Assembly (NCBI GenBank): GCA_035551675.1 | Contig: DASZMV010000047.1 | Span: 1-64,000 of the forward strand | Length of the DNA stretch: 64,000 nucleotides | DNA from: JAFECT01 sp035551675 | GTDB taxonomy: Bacteria; Pseudomonadota; Alphaproteobacteria; Caulobacterales; Caulobacteraceae | Direction: 5' to 3' | Shown here: positions 57,940 through 64,000 of the stretch, in pieces | Numbering within the stretch: the first letter of the stretch is position 1 | Layout of the letters: every line of letters starts with the position of its first letter | Program-made: the position numbers and the translations under genes | The notes under the pieces: model-generated | What the model was told of the DNA's origin: nothing | Database searches by the model: none | The model's input: only the letters and a program-made list of their open reading frames with translations

Positions 57940-58608
57940 TCAGACCGGCTGCTCACACAACTGGTGGGGGTCGCGGTCGCTGGGCGGCCCGATCGGCTTG
58001 ATACCGAGACGAGCGATGGCGCGCAGAATGTAGGGCGCGTTGAAGCGCCGGTCGTCGTCGCGCACCCGCACGGAGCCGAGATCGGCGTTCAGGTTGCGAG
58101 CTTCGTCCGCGGTCAGGGCGGCCTTGCCCGCGTAGCGCGCCACAAGGTCCCACGCGCGGCGCTCGTCCAGGACGTGACTCTTTTCATTGGCCAGTTGGTC
58201 GTAGACGTCAGCGAAGGCCAGCCTGTCCTTCAGGGGCATGCGGCCCGCGATCGCGCTCGAGGTGGTCACTTCCCACGCCGTGGTCTTCAGCGTGTAGAGC
58301 AGCGGTCGGTTCTGCATCGATGCGAGGTGGGTGGAGTTCAGCCTCGCCTTTCCTTCGCCCCAGGCCTCCAGAAGGCTCAGCCTCGCATCGGCGCAATCGT
58401 CCTGCGCCGCCATGGCCTTCAGCGCGGCCGCGTCATAACTGAGCTCCGACCGCAACGCCTCGCGAGCGTCCGCAACCTCTTGCTGACCATGCACCCATAC
58501 GACCAGCTGCTCGCCAGCCAGCGCAATGAGGATCCCGACGACGATGACGCCGATCTCGGCGCCGAACTCGCGCAGGCTGTGTGGGATCTTCGGCTTGTGA
58601 ACGTGCAT
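57940..58608 (-). CDS. Single-pass membrane protein of a local paralog family (member 3)
   Basis: A 222-residue protein. MHVHKPKIPHSLREFGAEIG is followed by the helix VIVVGILIALAGEQLVV; Glu33 is conserved and Cys72 (DDCADARL) aligns with Cys73 of members 1 and 2. Downstream is a helical region ending VRVRDDDRRFNAPYILRAIAR. Its closest relative in the window by the DDCAD/AHCAD region is member 4, 133 bp upstream on the same strand. Function is unknown. Confidence 0.68.
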   Translation of the reverse strand: MHVHKPKIPHSLREFGAEIGVIVVGILIALAGEQLVVWVHGQQEVADAREALRSELSYDAAALKAMAAQDDCADARLSLLEAWGEGKARLNSTHLASMQNRPLLYTLKTTAWEVTTSSAIAGRMPLKDRLAFADVYDQLANEKSHVLDERRAWDLVARYAGKAALTADEARNLNADLGSVRVRDDDRRFNAPYILRAIARLGIKPIGPPSDRDPHQLCEQPV

Positions 58609-58741
58609 GCTACCCCCAGCGCTTCGTCTGTCCCTGCTTATCGACCCGTAGCCCAGGCTTGCGCCTTCGCCGACTGAGTGACGTCCGCACGCAATTGACT
58701 ATCGCTCGTGGGGACCTCGTCGCATCGCTCTTACGTGAATT

Positions 58742-59407
58742 TTACCCATCCGCCACACAATGCGCCACCGCCAAATCCGCGGCGAAGTCACTCGTGTTGG
58801 GCTGGACGTGCAGCGCGTCGAAGTGGCGCTTCATGTAGTCGTCGTTGGCGGTCAGGACGTGCATCCGAAACTTCAGGTCGCCGAGCGCCTGGCGCAGATC
58901 GCGCTGGCCCTGGGCGTCGGTCGCCAGGGGAACGAGCGTCTGAACGCGGCCGACCATGCTCTGGGTCAGCTCGAGGTCGTGCTGGCGGTGGGCGATGCCG
59001 TCGTAGAGCGCGGCGAAGGCGAGTTGATCCTCGATTGGGAAATGGTCGAGCGACTGACTGCCCGTCGCCAGGTTCCAGTTCGCCGAATGCATCCAGAAAA
59101 AATGAAAGGTGCTGATATTGCGCACCACGGGGTTAGGGCCAGGGGCGCCGGCGCTGGCCCAGGCGTCGAGCTTATCGATGTCGGTGTCGGCGCAGTGGGC
59201 GGCGGCGACATCGACGTCCCAGCGCGCGCGGTCGTTGCCCAGCTCGCCCATGATCGACTTGCGAACGACGGAGACCTTGTGCTCCCACTGCAGGTGTTCG
59301 ACCACCGCCTCCGCCGCCAGGGCGATCAGGACGCCGAGCACGATGATACCGACCTCGCCCACAAGGGCGCGCCAGCCGTGCAGCGGTTTCGGCAAGTGTA
59401 TGTGCAT
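58742..59407 (-). CDS. Single-pass membrane protein of a local paralog family (member 4)
   Basis: A 221-residue protein. MHIHLPKPLHGWRALVGEVG leads into IIVLGVLIALAAEAVVEHLQ, with Glu33, and Cys72 in AHCADTDI. The WEHKV segment after the helix matches WNHKV of member 2. The C-terminal half (AFAALYDGIAHRQHDLELTQSM) is helical, like VYDQLANEKSHVLDE of member 3. It is encoded between member 3 and tRNA-Thr on the minus strand. Function is unknown. Confidence 0.68.
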   Translation of the reverse strand: MHIHLPKPLHGWRALVGEVGIIVLGVLIALAAEAVVEHLQWEHKVSVVRKSIMGELGNDRARWDVDVAAAHCADTDIDKLDAWASAGAPGPNPVVRNISTFHFFWMHSANWNLATGSQSLDHFPIEDQLAFAALYDGIAHRQHDLELTQSMVGRVQTLVPLATDAQGQRDLRQALGDLKFRMHVLTANDDYMKRHFDALHVQPNTSDFAADLAVAHCVADG

Positions 59408-59471
59408 TCGGCCCCCCGGCCCACTTGGTGCGTAGGACTTGGCCTACGAAGCCGCGGAGCGGCGAAGTAGG

Positions 59472-59547
59472 ATGGTGCCGGCTGCAGGGCTCGAACCCGC
59501 GACCTTCGCTTTACAAAAGCGCTGCTCTACCAGCTGAGCTAAGCCGG
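59472..59547 (-). tRNA. tRNA-Thr (anticodon UGU)
   Basis: The 76-nt minus-strand sequence folds as a full cloverleaf: acceptor GCCGGCT/AGCCGGC, D arm GCTC/GAGC, anticodon loop TTTGTAA with anticodon TGT at 34-36, T arm GCGGG/CCTGC around TTCGAGC, and an encoded CCA end. The first anticodon-stem pair is a G-A mismatch; the other four pair. It reads ACA (and other ACN by wobble) codons. Confidence 0.95.
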
Positions 59548-59629
59548 CACGGGTCCGCTTATGCCGGGCCGCAACTCCAGGCGCAATGAGGCGAAGCGCC
59601 TGTCGGGCGACCGCGGGCCAGACTGGCCG

Positions 59630-60034
59630 TCAGACCGCCTTGCCGCGGAGCTTCACGCCCCCGATCAAGGCGCCGGCGATCAGGAAGTAAACGAGGGTAA
59701 AACCCCCGTCGATTTCCAGCATGCTCGTCGGCTCGCCCATGTAGAGCCAGTTCAGGCACGCCCCCATGAACGGGAAGACGAACCACAGGAACGCGCCGGT
59801 CACCAGGCCGGCCATCAGGCTCTCGCGGTTGGTCCTGCGGATCACCCAGGCGATGCCGATCAGCATGACCAGCGAGAACAGCGCCCCCTCGGCATAGCCC
59901 ATCGGCGTCTTGGCCGCCGGCGACATCGGCTGGCTCAATTTGTCGGCGAACAGCATGCCGTACCAAAGCCAGCTCGCGACCTGACTCACCACCAGCGCCA
60001 CAATCACGCCTACCCAGTTCAGACCCTGAAGCAT
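59630..60034 (-). CDS. DUF1761-like membrane protein
   Basis: A 134-residue protein from ATG 60034. Four membrane segments are predicted: GLNWVGVIVALVVSQVASWLWYGMLF, GALFSLVMLIGIAWVI, LMAGLVTGAFLWFVFPFMGAC and FTLVYFLIAGALIGGV. The Asn-Trp start and WYGMLFADK after the first helix are typical of DUF1761 proteins, widespread and uncharacterised. It is divergent from metG. Confidence 0.78.
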   Translation of the reverse strand: MLQGLNWVGVIVALVVSQVASWLWYGMLFADKLSQPMSPAAKTPMGYAEGALFSLVMLIGIAWVIRRTNRESLMAGLVTGAFLWFVFPFMGACLNWLYMGEPTSMLEIDGGFTLVYFLIAGALIGGVKLRGKAV

Positions 60035-60176
60035 CGCCCGGTCCCTCCCCAATGGCGGGCGCAGACTAGACCCTTCAGCTGAGTCGGGTAATCGGGGGCG
60101 CCGGCGGCTTTCGCTTCCGGCCGGGCGCTTCTATATCGGCCCCTCGCTCCCAGCCTCTCCAAGCCTTCGGACATCC

Positions 60177-61907
60177 ATGGCCCGCATCCTGATCACCTCG
60201 GCGCTGCCCTACATCAACGGCATCAAGCACCTGGGGAACCTGGCCGGGTCCATGCTGCCCGCCGACGTCTACGCGCGGTTCCAGCGGGCGCGGGGGCATG
60301 AGGTGCTCTACATCTGCGCCACCGACGAGCACGGCACCCCCGCCGAACTGGCCGCCGCCGCCGCCGGCCAGGACGTGCGGACCTATTGTGACGAACAGCA
60401 CCTGATCCAGAAGAAGGCCGGCGATGCCTTCGGTCTCAGCTTCGATTACTTCGGCCGCTCGTCAAACCCGCCGAACCACCGCCTGACCCAGCACTTGGCG
60501 CAGGCCCTGGAGGCCAACGGGCTGATCGAGGAGCGGGTCGATCAGATGATCTATTCGATCGACGACAAGCGCTTCCTGCCGGACCGCTATGTCGAGGGGA
60601 CCTGTCCGCACTGCGCCTATCCCAAGGCCCGCGGCGACCAGTGCGACAACTGCGGACGGTTGCTCGACCCCGTCGACCTGATCGATCCGCATTCGACGGT
60701 GTCGGGCTCGAAAAACCTCGAGGTTCGCGATACGCGCCACCTCTATCTGTTGCAGACCAAGATCGAACAGCAGCTGCGCGACTGGCTGACCTCGAAGACC
60801 GACTTCCCCAATCTCGCGCGTTCGATCGCGTTCAAACACCTCGACGAAGGCCTGATCGATCGCGGCATCACGCGCGATCTGGTCTGGGGCATTCCGGTGA
60901 TGCAAGACGGCTTCCCGCGTCCGGGCTTCGAGGACAAAGTCTTCTACGTCTGGTTCGACGCGCCGATCGAATACATCGGCGCCACGGTCGAGTGGTCGGA
61001 GCGTTCGGGCGAGGACTGGGAGCGCTGGTGGCGCCTCGACAAGGGCGCGAGCGACGTCCGCTATGTGCAGGTGATGGGCAAGGACAACGTCGCCTTCCAC
61101 ACTGTCAGCTTTCCCGCGACGATCCTGGGCTCCGGCGAGCCGTGGAAAATGGTCGACGTGTTGAAGGCCTTCAACTGGCTCAACTGGTACGGCGGCAAGT
61201 TCTCGACCTCGCAGAACCGCGGCGTGTTCATGGACCAGGCGCTGAGCCTATTGCCTGCGGATTACTGGCGCTGGTGGCTGACCGCGAACGCGCCGGAGGG
61301 GTCGGATACCGCGTTTACCTGGGAGCTGTTCCAGACCACGGTGAACAAGGACCTCGCCGACATCTTGGGCAACTTTGTCAACCGCATCCTGAAGTTCTGC
61401 GAGACGCGCTGCGGCGGCGTCGTTCCGCAAGGCGGTGAACCGGGCGAACTGGAGCGCAAGCTCTACGTGGAGCTTTCGGCCGCGATCGGCGAGGCCACCG
61501 AACAGTTCGAGGCGATGGAGTACCGCAAGGCCGCCCAGGCCGTGCGCCGTATCTGGGTGATCGGCAACGAATACCTGACCGAGGCCGCGCCGTGGACGGT
61601 GCTGAAAACCGATCCGGTGAAGGCCGGCATGATCGTGCGCACCGGCCTGAACCTGGTCGCGCTGTTCGCCGCGGTAAGCCAGCCGATCGTCCCGTTCGCC
61701 GCGGCGACGATCGCGGGCTCGGTCGGTCTGACCACGCCGCTGGACTGGCCTTCGACGGATGCGGAGGCGGAGTTGAACAAGCTGACCCCCGGGGATCCGA
61801 TCACCGTGCCCGAGGTGCTGTTCAAGAAGATCGAAGATACCCAGGTCGTCGAATGGACCGAACGTTTCGGCGGGACGGAAGAAGCCGCAACGTCCCCCCA
61901 TCCCTAG
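60177..61907 (+). CDS. metG: Methionyl-tRNA synthetase
   Basis: A 576-residue class Ia synthetase that charges tRNA-Met. The ATP-site HIGH motif appears as KHLGN (ALPYINGIKHLGNLAGS), the zinc knuckle is CPHCAYPKARGDQCDNC, and the KMSKS loop is KFSTS (GGKFSTSQNRGVF), the normal variant in this MetG subtype. The anticodon-binding helical domain follows (NKDLADILGNFVNRILKFCE). The C-terminus lacks the dimerising tRNA-binding EMAP domain. It is transcribed alone, divergent from a DUF1761-like gene. Confidence 0.95.
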   Translation: MARILITSALPYINGIKHLGNLAGSMLPADVYARFQRARGHEVLYICATDEHGTPAELAAAAAGQDVRTYCDEQHLIQKKAGDAFGLSFDYFGRSSNPPNHRLTQHLAQALEANGLIEERVDQMIYSIDDKRFLPDRYVEGTCPHCAYPKARGDQCDNCGRLLDPVDLIDPHSTVSGSKNLEVRDTRHLYLLQTKIEQQLRDWLTSKTDFPNLARSIAFKHLDEGLIDRGITRDLVWGIPVMQDGFPRPGFEDKVFYVWFDAPIEYIGATVEWSERSGEDWERWWRLDKGASDVRYVQVMGKDNVAFHTVSFPATILGSGEPWKMVDVLKAFNWLNWYGGKFSTSQNRGVFMDQALSLLPADYWRWWLTANAPEGSDTAFTWELFQTTVNKDLADILGNFVNRILKFCETRCGGVVPQGGEPGELERKLYVELSAAIGEATEQFEAMEYRKAAQAVRRIWVIGNEYLTEAAPWTVLKTDPVKAGMIVRTGLNLVALFAAVSQPIVPFAAATIAGSVGLTTPLDWPSTDAEAELNKLTPGDPITVPEVLFKKIEDTQVVEWTERFGGTEEAATSPHP

Positions 61908-62195
61908 ACGGGGGACGTCGGCCGCAGGGGGGCCGGCATGGAATGCCCCGACCCTTCAAGCTGAGCGAAGCCACAGCCGGCGACACGGCCTGGAGCCTGC
62001 GGGGGGAGCTTTGTTTTCCCTGAGGACGTCGGGGCAATGTCTCTCGTCCTCGCCCCACGAGCCGCTGGCGACATGGCGCCCAGAGCCCGGGAACCCAATG
62101 CGGTTTCAAGCGTCTAGCTGCTAAGGCGGATGTGCGTCGTCCGTCGCTATCCATTGTCAGGTCCCGCAGCCGGAAAAGCGACCCCACGGTTCCGC

Positions 62196-64000
<1,805 letters not shown>

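Noticed and set aside
59408..59620. Genomic island attachment site at tRNA-Thr
   Set aside because: No integrase gene and no second copy of the tRNA 3' end was found near the accessory block.
61199..61213. Apparent loss of the KMSKS motif in MetG (KFSTS)
   Set aside because: KFSTS is the normal form in this MetG subtype, and the surrounding GG...QNRGVF pattern is intact, so it is not a defect.
61908..62195. Possible structured RNA between metG and the hybrid kinase
   Set aside because: Several short GC hairpins can be drawn, but none matches a known riboswitch or small RNA and similar hairpins arise by chance in this GC-rich DNA.

Overview
The window is high-GC DNA from an alphaproteobacterium, most likely of the order Caulobacterales (Caulobacter/Phenylobacterium-like). 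Pointers are a ~280-aa Caulobacter-type flagellin behind a sigma-54 promoter with FlbD-like upstream heptamers, two DUF2336 proteins, a CtrA-like box, two large TonB-dependent receptors and alphaproteobacterial-style NadK, ProC and MetG. Species assignment is inference. No phage, insertion sequence, CRISPR array or plasmid gene was seen.

Layout. 0-7 kb: a membrane sensor kinase cut by the left edge, DUF2336 protein, Crp/Fnr-type regulator, HPt protein, NAD kinase, second DUF2336 protein, class II aldolase-like protein. 7.5-14 kb: RND efflux pair, acyltransferase-3 protein, lipoprotein cytochrome c. 14-16.8 kb: histidine phosphatase, flagellin with its promoter region, Pal-like lipoprotein. 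17-19.6 kb: tight five-gene operon (MarR, winged helix, two paralogous small membrane proteins, FAD monooxygenase). 19.7-25.3 kb: small Tyr-rich lipoprotein, proC, conserved hypothetical, carboxylesterase, SDR, SGNH hydrolase. 25.5-32.4 kb: TonB receptor, D-lactate dehydrogenase-like FAD oxidase, then an AraC - FadR/GntR - MFS operon with overlapping genes. 32.5-34.1 kb: XRE regulator and an overlapping three-gene operon. 34.3-37.2 kb: LytTR response regulator with two tandem LytS-type kinases, one of them apparently a pseudokinase. 37.7-45.7 kb: second TonB receptor, NTF2-like protein, second RND efflux pair.

46-59.4 kb is the accessory-looking part. Four paralogous single-pass membrane proteins of unknown function sit in two pairs (47.0-48.6 and 57.9-59.4 kb). 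Between them lie an M14-type metallopeptidase, several hypothetical secreted or membrane proteins, a bchE gene (oxygen-independent Mg-protoporphyrin monomethyl ester cyclase) with no other pigment gene in view, and copies of a short GTACGTGTCCCC-type inverted repeat. 59.5-64 kb returns to core genes: tRNA-Thr(UGU), a DUF1761-like membrane protein, metG, and a PAS-GAF hybrid-type sensor kinase cut by the right edge.

The most notable observations are the kinase/pseudokinase tandem, the four-paralog membrane family, the isolated bchE, the repeat family in the accessory block, and a ~50-residue low-complexity insertion in the docking region of the first RND pump.
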